Source: an uncultured Prevotellaceae bacterium
GTDB taxonomy: Bacteria; Bacteroidota; Bacteroidia; Bacteroidales; Bacteroidaceae
DNA length: 43,211 nt
Assembly (NCBI GenBank): GCA_902792635.1
Contig: CADBAG010000026.1
Coordinates: forward strand, 1-43,211
Direction: 5' to 3'
Shown: positions 33,582 to 43,211 of the stretch, piece by piece
How the letters are laid out: the number at the start of each line of letters is the position of its first letter
How positions within the stretch are numbered: the first letter of the stretch is position 1
Made by a program: the position numbers and the translations under genes
The notes under the pieces: model-generated
What the model was told of the DNA's origin: nothing
The model's database searches: none
The model's input: the letters and a program-made list of their open reading frames with translations, nothing else

Positions 33582-34052
33582 TTACTCGCCGACGCTGATC
33601 TCGTCGATGCGTACGCGCAGTGTGCCGCGAGGGATCTTGATATCTACCTCGTCGCCGACCTTCTTGTTGAGCAAGCCCTGAGCGATAGGGGTCTTGATGG
33701 AGATCTTGCCCTGCTTGAGGTTAGCCTCACTCTCAGAGACGATGGTGTAAGTCATCGACTTCTTGTTCTGGAGGTTGGTGATCTTCACCTTCGACATGAT
33801 CTGCACCTCGTCGGTCTTCAGACGGCTGAGGTCGACAATCTTAGCCTTTGCTATCGTCATCTTCATCTCAGCGATCTTAGCCTCGAGATGTGCCTGAGCT
33901 TCCTTGGCTGCATCGTATTCTGAGTTCTCACTTAAGTCTCCCTTGTCGGCTGCCTCGGCAATGGCCGCAGAAGCCTTGGGGCGCTCCACAGATTCGAGTC
34001 TGCGAACTTCGGCCACGAGCTTGTCGTAGCCTTCCTGTGACATGTATGCCAT
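33582..34052 (-). CDS. greA: Transcription elongation factor GreA
   Basis: 156 residues. It rescues backtracked RNA polymerase by stimulating transcript cleavage. N-terminal coiled coil (YDKLVAEVRRLESVERPKASAAIAEAADKGDLSENSEYDAAKEAQAHLEAKI), with the acidic tip DLSENSEYDAA that reaches the active site, and a C-terminal FKBP-like domain (LKQGKISIKTPIAQGLLNKKVGDEVDIKIP). Normal length. It has its own promoter past the beta-galactosidase gene and a leader of about 130 bases carrying a terminator-like hairpin. Confidence 0.97.
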   Translation of the reverse strand: MAYMSQEGYDKLVAEVRRLESVERPKASAAIAEAADKGDLSENSEYDAAKEAQAHLEAKIAEMKMTIAKAKIVDLSRLKTDEVQIMSKVKITNLQNKKSMTYTIVSESEANLKQGKISIKTPIAQGLLNKKVGDEVDIKIPRGTLRVRIDEISVGE

Positions 34053-34111
34053 AATAAAACAGTATTAAATAACAGTTAATTTGTTAATGTTTCTCTTTAA
34101 GGACAGACAAA

Positions 34112-34152
34112 ACGAAAAAGAATTCCGACATCCTCTTGGAATGTCGGAATTC
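34112..34152 (-). terminator. Terminator-like hairpin in the greA leader
   Basis: A perfect 12 bp stem (GAATTCCGACAT, 34120-34131, with its complement 34141-34152) is followed on the minus strand by CTTTTTCGTTTTG. It lies downstream of the beta-galactosidase gene and also about 30 bases downstream of the greA promoter. It can therefore end the former transcript and attenuate the latter. Confidence 0.85.
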
Positions 34153-34185
34153 CTTCTCTTTATTCGCTGTTTACCTTATTATTGT

Positions 34186-34218
34186 GCAAAGTTACCGCTT
34201 TCTTTTGAGATGGGCAAA
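34186..34218 (-). promoter_or_regulatory. Promoter of greA
   Basis: Minus-strand TTTG (34218-34215), 20 bases, TAACTTTGC (34194-34186): full consensus match. It starts immediately after the stop codon of the beta-galactosidase gene. Confidence 0.82.
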
Positions 34219-34229
34219 TTTTTAGAGAT

Positions 34230-37520
<3,291 letters not shown>

Positions 37521-37533
37521 TTAGTTTCAATTC

Positions 37534-38490
37534 TTATTTCATCGCCTTCAAATCGCTGTCAAGCTGCTTGGTGCTGCTTGCTCCAACGATGACACTCGTG
37601 ACTCCCTCCTGCTCGAGCACCCACGAGAGCGCCATCTCGGCCAGGGTCTCACCGCGTCCGGCAGCCTCTTTGTTCAGTGCCTGCAAGCGGGCGAGAAGTT
37701 CGGGAGTGAGCACATCGCGCTTCAGCGAGCCCCCATGTGCCATACGGCTGTCCTCGGGGATGCCGTGGAGGTATCGGTCGGTGAGCAGACCTTGCGCTAA
37801 GGGCGAGAAGGAGATGAAGCCGATGCCGTGCTCGCGGCAGAACTGCAACTGTCCTTCTTCGATAGGTGCACGGTCGAGGAGGTTGATACGGCCCTGGTAG
37901 ATGAGCAATGGCACATCATGCTCACGCAGATATTTCTCAGCAACCTTCAAGGCTTCCAAAGGCCATCGACTGATGCCGACATAGAGCGCCTTACCCTGTC
38001 GTACGATGTCGACGAGTGCCTGGAGTGTCTCCTCCAATGGTGTCTCAGGGTCGTAGCGGTGACTGTAGAAGAGGTCGACATAGTCGAGATGCATGCGCTT
38101 CAAGCTCTGGTCGATGCTTGCCATGAGGTATTTGCGCGAGCCCCAGTTGCCGTAAGGTCCTGGCCACATGTCGTAGCCTGCCTTCGATGAGATGAAGAGC
38201 TCATCACGGTAAGGGCGGAAGTCATCATCCATCAGCCGCCCCATCGTCTCCTCAGCAGTGCCGTAGGGAGGACCGTAGTTGTTGGCGAGATCGAAATGAG
38301 TGATGCCATGGTCGAAAGCATAATGCGTGATGGCGCGGCTACGCTCATACGAGTCTACAGCCCCGAAGTTTTTCCAGAACCCAAGGCTTATCTTTGGCAG
38401 CAGGACACCCGAGTGGCCGCAGCGACGATAAATGGTGTCGGCGTGGTCGTAGCGAGTAGGTGACGGTACATAATGTTGTTTCAGCTCCAT
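37534..38490 (-). CDS. Aldo/keto reductase (YghZ-like)
   Basis: 318 residues, NADPH-dependent reductase with a TIM barrel. The catalytic tetrad is visible: Asp and Tyr in HFDLANNYGPPYGTAEE, Lys in FISSKAGYDMWPGPYG, His in DLFYSHRYDP. The segment YDMWPGPYGNWGSRKYL is typical of the YghZ/Kv-beta branch, which reduces L-glyceraldehyde 3-phosphate and methylglyoxal. The C-terminal GASSTKQLDSDL binds the NADPH phosphate. It is the first gene of a pair with the beta-galactosidase. Confidence 0.93.
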   Translation of the reverse strand: MELKQHYVPSPTRYDHADTIYRRCGHSGVLLPKISLGFWKNFGAVDSYERSRAITHYAFDHGITHFDLANNYGPPYGTAEETMGRLMDDDFRPYRDELFISSKAGYDMWPGPYGNWGSRKYLMASIDQSLKRMHLDYVDLFYSHRYDPETPLEETLQALVDIVRQGKALYVGISRWPLEALKVAEKYLREHDVPLLIYQGRINLLDRAPIEEGQLQFCREHGIGFISFSPLAQGLLTDRYLHGIPEDSRMAHGGSLKRDVLTPELLARLQALNKEAAGRGETLAEMALSWVLEQEGVTSVIVGASSTKQLDSDLKAMK

Positions 38491-38551
38491 CGTTTATCTA
38501 TTTATCCAATTTTCAATATTTCTTCAAATCTTCCGGTCTACATATCGAAGC

Positions 38552-38844
38552 GTGCCTCGGAGAGGCACACTCTTTCATAACCCCAGACTAAGGGAGCGTA
38601 GCGACCGCAGTCTGGGGTTTAATGTGCGGAGGGCTTTACTTGACAGCCAGCCTCGAAGAGGCTGACTGTGCCTTAGGCGCGCAATATAAGAGTAAACTCT
38701 GCTAAGTAGAGACAATGCGCACTATCGTGCAGTCTACCTCTCCGAGGCAGGTAATCAGTCAATTGTATATTCTCACATCACCCCAGTCTGCGTCGCTGCG
38801 CTTCTTAGACTGGGGTTATTAAAAAGTCAGCCTCTCCGAGGCTG
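38552..38844. repeat. Cloverleaf-like repeat element, family 2, copy B
   Basis: Outer palindromes are GTGCCTCGGAGAGGCAC (38552-38568) and CAGCCTCTCCGAGGCTG (38828-38844). Hairpin 1 is CCCCAGACT/AGTCTGGGG (38581-38589/38609-38617). Inner arms are CCAGCCTCGAAGAGGCTG (38647-38664) and about 38735-38752. Hairpin 2 is CCCCAGTCT/AGACTGGGG (38781-38789/38807-38815). Compared with copy A the two hairpin stems and the two outer palindromes are exchanged, yet all still pair. The loops keep the AAGGAGCG-AGCGAC motif. There is no gene in the 390-base gap. Confidence 0.9.
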
Positions 38845-38882
38845 TGAAGCATTATAATAAAGGCAAAATAGCCTTAATTTTC

Positions 38883-39116
38883 TCAAGAAAAATCTTCAGG
38901 AACTCCACATCCATCCCATGCACCGCTGACTGCGTTGAGCATCTCTTTCCATTGTTTTTCTTTATCGTTGACGGTATGTCGGTTATTCGTCAAAGGGACA
39001 ATCCGAAAGCTTCCAACCGCAGATTGAACCACAACATCAATCCCTCGTTTAGCCTCTCGATAATATTTCAACATATTAGAAGCAAATTCTCCAGAGCTTA
39101 AAGTCATCGTTGCCAT
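38883..39116 (-). CDS. Orphan Phd/YefM-like antitoxin
   Basis: 77 residues. The N-terminal half (MTLSSGEFASNMLKYYREAKRGIDVVVQSAVGSFRIVPLTNN) matches the Phd/YefM pattern: short strand, helix holding the target spacing, then a strand with a FxIVP motif. The C-terminal half is a charged helix such as antitoxins use to wrap the toxin. The ATG is preceded by AAGGTAG. No toxin frame lies upstream or downstream; a cloverleaf element begins 40 bases past the stop. It may have lost its toxin or control a distant one. Confidence 0.68.
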   Translation of the reverse strand: MATMTLSSGEFASNMLKYYREAKRGIDVVVQSAVGSFRIVPLTNNRHTVNDKEKQWKEMLNAVSGAWDGCGVPEDFS

Positions 39117-39200
39117 ATCACTACCTTATTAGAATTTTACCTTGCAAAGATAAGACAATAAATCCAATTTAGGGGCGATTAGAAGAAGAAAAAGTAAGCA

Positions 39201-39235
39201 TTTGAACAAATTAACTATGAAAAGTATTACTTTTG
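39201..39235 (+). promoter_or_regulatory. Promoter of the YqiA-like hydrolase gene
   Basis: TTTG (39201-39204), 23 bases, TACTTTTG (39228-39235) followed by C. The spacing is at the long end of the usual range. Confidence 0.65.
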
Positions 39236-39257
39236 CAGCATAATCAAATAGCATATC

Positions 39258-40271
39258 ATGGAAAAGGAAAACGCTTATGTCACTCAATACCCCGATCTGA
39301 TGAAGGGCAAGAAGATCATGTACAACCACGGCTTTGGCTCCGCTGCCTCGTCGGGCACGGTGAAACTCATCCGCCAGACGTTCCCCAACGCGGAGGTCAT
39401 TGCTTACGACATCCCACTGCACCCCGCTGAGGGCCTCGCCCTGCTGAAGCAGAAAGCGGCAGAGGAGAAGCCGGACCTTATCATCGGTACGTCGATGGGT
39501 GGCATGTACACGGAGATGCTCTATGGCTTTGACCGTATTTGCGTCAACCCTGCCTTCGAGATGGCTGCAACAATGAAGGAGCACGGCATGACGGGCAAGC
39601 AGACATGGCAGAACCCACGTCAGGATGGCGAGACAGAGTTTATGGTTACGAAAGCCTTGGAGAAGGAATACAAGGAGATCACGGAGCAGTGCTTCACAGG
39701 CCTTGAGGCGATGAGCCCGGAGGAGAAAGAGAAGGAGCAGCAGCGCGTATGGGGACTCTTCGGCGACAAGGACGACCTCGTGCATACATGGGATGTCTAT
39801 TGCAGTCATTATCCCCAGACCGCCCACTTCCATGGTGCTCACCGCATGGACGACAAGAGTTTTCTCAATGGCGTCGTGCCTGTCATCCGTTGGATCGACG
39901 ACCGTCAGGAAGGGCGCGAGCGTCAGATCGTCTATATCGACAGCAACTGTCTTGCCGACAGCTACGACAAGCCGCGTGCAAGTCTTCAGAAGGCCTTCAG
40001 CTATCTTATCGAGCGCTATCAGGTGTATATCGTGGTGCCGGCTCCGACAAACGATCACGCGAGCTTAGACAAAAGTGCGGCGTGGATAGAACGATATCTC
40101 TCCACGCCGGCACATGACCACGTCATCTTTACCAATCAAAAACAAATGCTATACGGAGATTTCTTCATCACGATGAAGCCAACCGATAACCTTCTTGCTA
40201 CCGCCATCCAATTAGGAAGCGATGAGTTTAAGACGTGGGAAGAGGTTATCACCTATTTTAGCAGGATATAA
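39258..40271 (+). CDS. YqiA/YcfP-like alpha/beta hydrolase fused to a degenerate HAD-like domain
   Basis: 337 residues in two parts. Residues 1-215: a YqiA/UPF0227-type hydrolase, with YNHGFGSAASSGT (oxyanion region), nucleophile Ser in IIGTSMGGMYTEML, and Asp/His in GDKDDLVHT and HFHGAHRM. Residues 220-337: IVYIDSNCLADSYD, YQVYIVVPAPTNDHASLDKSAAWIERYL, HVIFTNQKQMLYGDFFI. This resembles the order of 5'(3')-deoxyribonucleotidase-like HAD proteins, but the DxD nucleophile motif reads D-S-N. The second domain may thus be inactive or altered. The fusion is not one I know. It is a single gene with its own promoter, ending one base from the convergent 73-aa gene. Confidence 0.78.
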   Translation: MEKENAYVTQYPDLMKGKKIMYNHGFGSAASSGTVKLIRQTFPNAEVIAYDIPLHPAEGLALLKQKAAEEKPDLIIGTSMGGMYTEMLYGFDRICVNPAFEMAATMKEHGMTGKQTWQNPRQDGETEFMVTKALEKEYKEITEQCFTGLEAMSPEEKEKEQQRVWGLFGDKDDLVHTWDVYCSHYPQTAHFHGAHRMDDKSFLNGVVPVIRWIDDRQEGRERQIVYIDSNCLADSYDKPRASLQKAFSYLIERYQVYIVVPAPTNDHASLDKSAAWIERYLSTPAHDHVIFTNQKQMLYGDFFITMKPTDNLLATAIQLGSDEFKTWEEVITYFSRI

Positions 40272-40272
40272 T

Positions 40273-40494
40273 TTAATAGCTCGGTAAGTCTGCCCAGGCA
40301 TCATACTGATGAAAGAGCTTGGCGCAGGCATCGCCCTCACTCAAGTTGTCATCGCCATCGGCCTCTTTCACGAACTCGAAGTCGCCGATGGCCTCCACTT
40401 TTTTTCCATCATCCTTACTGGTGACCATTAGCGGACAGTCTGTCTCCGACTTGATGATGATGATTGATGGTGCAATATAATTCTTCTTTTCCAT
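40273..40494 (-). CDS. Small 73-aa protein of unknown function
   Basis: MEKKNYIAPSIIIIKSETDCPLM followed by an acidic segment (FVKEADGDDNLSEGDACAKLFHQYDAW). There is no signal peptide. Short proteins with the opening KKxYxxPxxxxxxxE and an acidic, Gly/Asp-rich second half are frequent in Prevotella and Bacteroides next to surface-protein genes; their role is unknown to me. It starts 5 bases after the stop of the 808-aa protein, so it is the second gene of that transcript. Confidence 0.75.
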   Translation of the reverse strand: MEKKNYIAPSIIIIKSETDCPLMVTSKDDGKKVEAIGDFEFVKEADGDDNLSEGDACAKLFHQYDAWADLPSY

Positions 40495-40499
40495 AAATT

Positions 40500-42926
40500 C
40501 TATTTTACTCTTACTTTCTTTCCATTCATGATATACACACCGGGCTCGAGGTTGAGTTTGCTGCGCCTGCCGAGATACTGTCCCTGAAGGTTGAAGACGC
40601 AGTCGTCGTCCACATTGGCCTTCGGCAGACCTGTGATGGCTGTTGTAGAAACATCATCGAGGAGCTGACCATCGAGGTAGACCTTGGCATAAACAGTACC
40701 CGTGCCCGGATAGATATATCCAGTATCAGAATAGTTGCTTGTATTGACGTTTCCTTCACTGCCAAAGTACATATACCATCGGAAGCCCTTAAGCTTCTTG
40801 CCTCCATTCGCAATCGTATTATCACCTACCCAATAGAAGTCTTGTTTCACTTCGTTGTTGTGGTGGTCATTGGCTTTACTGAGCATGATGACAGCATATT
40901 TCGGAAGTTTAGGAATCATACTATAGGTTCCTACAACTGTGTATTGACCACACTGGATATAACCATTGCCATATTCATCCGATGTGGCTCCATTGTTGAA
41001 GGTCATCGTGACATTATTAAACGTGTACTTGTTATCATTTGGGATGTAGCCGTCGTCATTGATCTTGATGATCATCGGCTGATTGGCATAGATGTGCGTC
41101 CGTGAAGTAAGGACGATCACCTTATATTTGTGCGTATAGCTGCTTTCGTTCTTATCATCATTATTGATATCGCCACGCTCAAATCGCGCCACCTGACAAT
41201 TAGGACCGAAGGCAGCATTAATCTGAGACGCTGTGAGGTCGAAGGGCAGCATGAGCGTCCCCCACTCACCTTTCTTGAAGGTACGGTGCAGGGTGACGTT
41301 TACGTGCGGTTCCTCACCGATGGTTGAGGTTGGAAGATCTTCATCGAGCGTGACATCATGAATCTGAATGTCTTTTGTATTCTTCACGAAATACATACCA
41401 TCTGCCGTGAAGCCGGCACCGCGAAGCGCCACCCAATACCACACGGGGTCAGTGGGCTTAGCAGTCTGCATCTTGTTGATCTGCTCCACATCAGCCGCTG
41501 TCAAAGTATATTTGATGACGCTCTTTGTTGTGGCAAGATCAATCTTATCTGTGAGGTTTTTCAGTTTCAAAGACTCATCGCTGCTGTTCTCATCCCCAAA
41601 GAGCTGGAACTGATACTTCGCTCCACTCTTCACATTGCGGATAGGGATACGGATCGTATCGCCCACCTGAGGGTTCAGCACTTGGAGGTTACGGGTGTAG
41701 ATGGACATCGTCACACCATCATCGGTATAACCAGTCGTAGTGGTCCCCGTGCTGGTAGAAGGAGTGTCGCTCCAGGTACCATTTTCTGTCAAGGTCTTCG
41801 TGTCACCATTAATCTTGAAAAGCATACGATCTGTCCATACCGGGTCGATAGATACTTTACGGATTGTGGCATCGCGCACAATAAGTTGTGCAACAGTACC
41901 GTCCTTCTTGATATTCTCTAAATCACTCTTGGAGAGATAGAAATAGGCATCCGAGGTCATATAGTCCCACCCCTTATCAACAAGTTTGCTGGTGGGATTA
42001 TCGGTTGAACCCGTGATGACTTGGAAATAGACTTGGCTGGTCTCGTTGCTCGACTGTTTGGTTGCGTCAGTAGGGTAACCTTTGTACACGTCACCGTTAG
42101 ATTGATTTTTTGAAAGATCCGGAGAGGTATAAACGTGAATAAAATAGCCTTCTACGGCATTTGTAAATAGTTTCTTGTTCAAGATGATGGCATTCTTCCA
42201 CCAGTCATTGGGAGCAGCCACTGTGAGCTTGTCGCTCTTGTCTTTGCCCGGGAAGACAGCATAGGGATCGACAATACTCACACCATCATATTCTATGTTG
42301 CGTCCTTGCAGACTAAGTCCATATTTCTGCAGCGTTTTCAAGACATCGGAAGTAAGTCGGATGCGGAAATAGCCCGGCTTCAATGTTAAGCTCTTGCTAC
42401 CTGATGTACCTGATTCTTCATTACTGTTGATATAATAGCGCAGTCTTGTGGAACCGGGAAACAACATGTTCTCTGGATTCTCTGCATGATCCGGATAACC
42501 ATTATTGTTCAAGTTGTGTGTGGCTAAAGATATTGTACCCGTAATGTTGGGCTTATCACCATCATCTATCTGCATTCCATAAATCTGAAGCATGGCTCCA
42601 GCCTTGGAAGTAGAAAACAATTCTGGGACAATCCAGGAAATTTCACCACTACCTGCAGTTGAAGAAGATATCTTCTGGCCACTCTTATAAAAAGAGATAG
42701 GGAACGTCTCAAAACAGCCACTCGTATTATTCTTAGCCCACCAAGGAATGCTCGTTATTCCTCTGTTCGTGTATTCAGTCTCCGTGGCGAGGTGCAGCGG
42801 CATAACATGTTCATAGGTCGATTCCGTAGAATATAATACGGTATGGTTATCGGCCCATCCGCTCAATGGAAGAGCGAGGAGGGAAAGGAAGAGAATTCCC
42901 GGTTTTAAAAAGTAAAGTTTTGCCAT
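40500..42926 (-). CDS. Large secreted surface protein with C-terminal sorting-type tail
   Basis: 808 residues. The signal peptide is MAKLYFLKPGILFLSLLALPLSGWA. The mature protein consists of beta-rich repeats without a recognised enzymatic domain (LRYYINSNEESGTSGSKSLTLKPGYFRIRLTSDVLKTLQKYGL; HVNVTLHRTFKKGEWGTLMLPFDLTASQINAAFG). The last part (VFNLQGQYLGRRSKLNLEPGVYIMNGKKVRVK) is the tail common in Prevotella surface proteins and similar to type IX secretion sorting domains. The TFKKGEWGTLMLPFDLT segment recurs in Prevotella secreted proteins as I recall them. Function unknown; likely displayed on the cell surface. It would be a client of the T9SS to which the PorZ-like protein belongs. Confidence 0.78.
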   Translation of the reverse strand: MAKLYFLKPGILFLSLLALPLSGWADNHTVLYSTESTYEHVMPLHLATETEYTNRGITSIPWWAKNNTSGCFETFPISFYKSGQKISSSTAGSGEISWIVPELFSTSKAGAMLQIYGMQIDDGDKPNITGTISLATHNLNNNGYPDHAENPENMLFPGSTRLRYYINSNEESGTSGSKSLTLKPGYFRIRLTSDVLKTLQKYGLSLQGRNIEYDGVSIVDPYAVFPGKDKSDKLTVAAPNDWWKNAIILNKKLFTNAVEGYFIHVYTSPDLSKNQSNGDVYKGYPTDATKQSSNETSQVYFQVITGSTDNPTSKLVDKGWDYMTSDAYFYLSKSDLENIKKDGTVAQLIVRDATIRKVSIDPVWTDRMLFKINGDTKTLTENGTWSDTPSTSTGTTTTGYTDDGVTMSIYTRNLQVLNPQVGDTIRIPIRNVKSGAKYQFQLFGDENSSDESLKLKNLTDKIDLATTKSVIKYTLTAADVEQINKMQTAKPTDPVWYWVALRGAGFTADGMYFVKNTKDIQIHDVTLDEDLPTSTIGEEPHVNVTLHRTFKKGEWGTLMLPFDLTASQINAAFGPNCQVARFERGDINNDDKNESSYTHKYKVIVLTSRTHIYANQPMIIKINDDGYIPNDNKYTFNNVTMTFNNGATSDEYGNGYIQCGQYTVVGTYSMIPKLPKYAVIMLSKANDHHNNEVKQDFYWVGDNTIANGGKKLKGFRWYMYFGSEGNVNTSNYSDTGYIYPGTGTVYAKVYLDGQLLDDVSTTAITGLPKANVDDDCVFNLQGQYLGRRSKLNLEPGVYIMNGKKVRVK

Positions 42927-43000
42927 GATCGTATCGTTCGGTTCCGGTGCAATTGTTATTGATTTTCGATGGCAAAAATAAGGAGATTAGAGATAGATTG

Positions 43001-43045
43001 CAAATGTAAAAGGCTGAAAAACAAGGGTATGTACAAATCATACCC
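43001..43045 (-). promoter_or_regulatory. Promoter region with palindrome upstream of the 808-aa protein gene
   Basis: On the minus strand TACATTTGC is a good -7 box (plus coordinates 43000-43008). Upstream of it, GGGTATG (43025-43031) and CATACCC (43039-43045) form a 7 bp palindrome around 7 bases, which could be an operator. A TTTG is present at 43037-43034, but at 25 bases the spacing is long. I see nothing else in 42927-43211. Confidence 0.45.
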
Positions 43046-43211
43046 TCAATGAAGACAAATCGTAACCAGGGGAGACCGAGGCGGTGGTCGATTTGTAGTA
43101 GGCAACCCCGCACCTACCATATAACAAATTTCGGTACCGTTAATTATCAGCATGTTACGCAGGTTGCTTATCTAGCTCGTCTTGTCGCATTTTCAGTCTA
43201 TCTAATTGCTG

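Overview
The window reads as a Bacteroidales chromosome segment, most likely Prevotellaceae. The reasons are a fused SecDF, a TonB-dependent receptor with a Bacteroidetes-type ECF sigma/FecR pair, a DUF4249 lipoprotein, DUF4254 and DUF4294 proteins, a PorZ-like T9SS protein, a GreA-HIT gene pair, and repeated promoters of the Bacteroidetes form TTTG-N19-23-TAnnTTTG. Codon use is near 50% GC. No rRNA, tRNA, CRISPR array or intact transposase was found.

Layout. Positions 1-5.4 kb hold secDF, a membrane endonuclease/exonuclease/phosphatase protein and a rhomboid protease, all on the minus strand. HU follows on the plus strand at 5.6 kb. A 1.2 kb gene-free tract (5.83-7.0 kb) carries two cloverleaf-like repeat elements, a 610 bp segment bounded by 36 bp inverted repeats, and an AT-rich block. 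Next come an AAA ATPase, a DUF4294 protein, leuS, a YitT-family membrane protein, rdgB, a small AT-rich two-gene unit (55 aa protein plus GNAT acetyltransferase) and porZ (7-16.3 kb). Positions 16.3-21.8 kb are a minus-strand surface-glycan block (acyltransferase, GT-C-like membrane protein, GT2, GT9, DUF4254). It is split by a 440 bp gene-free tract full of DnaA boxes that is a strong candidate for the chromosomal origin. Positions 22.1-24.7 kb hold acpP-fabF-rnc on the plus strand. Positions 24.7-25.7 kb hold a repeat hairpin, an orphan promoter-terminator unit that looks like a non-coding RNA, and a third cloverleaf element. thyX follows, then another cloverleaf. A minus-strand cell-surface signalling/uptake operon runs from 33 to 27 kb (ECF sigma, TonB-dependent receptor, DUF4249 lipoprotein, FecR, outer-membrane protein). 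HIT, greA, a GH2 beta-galactosidase and an aldo/keto reductase are also on the minus strand up to 38.5 kb. A fifth cloverleaf, an orphan Phd-like antitoxin, a YqiA-like hydrolase fused to a degenerate HAD-like domain, a 73 aa protein and an 808 aa secreted surface protein complete the window.

Most unusual observations. (1) Five intergenic elements, in two sequence families, share one nested architecture of outer stem, hairpin 1, long inner stem and hairpin 2, with compensatory stem changes. (2) A probable oriC lies at 19.7-20.15 kb, with extra DnaA boxes inside the neighbouring glycosyltransferase gene. (3) A roughly 250 nt transcription unit at 24.85-25.1 kb has a textbook promoter, a textbook terminator and no ATG. 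(4) Several spacers between co-directional genes consist of short repeats that begin at one stop codon and end at the next start codon; two contain tandem start/stop modules. (5) A promoter-hairpin-U-run arrangement in the greA leader resembles the E. coli GraL arrangement.
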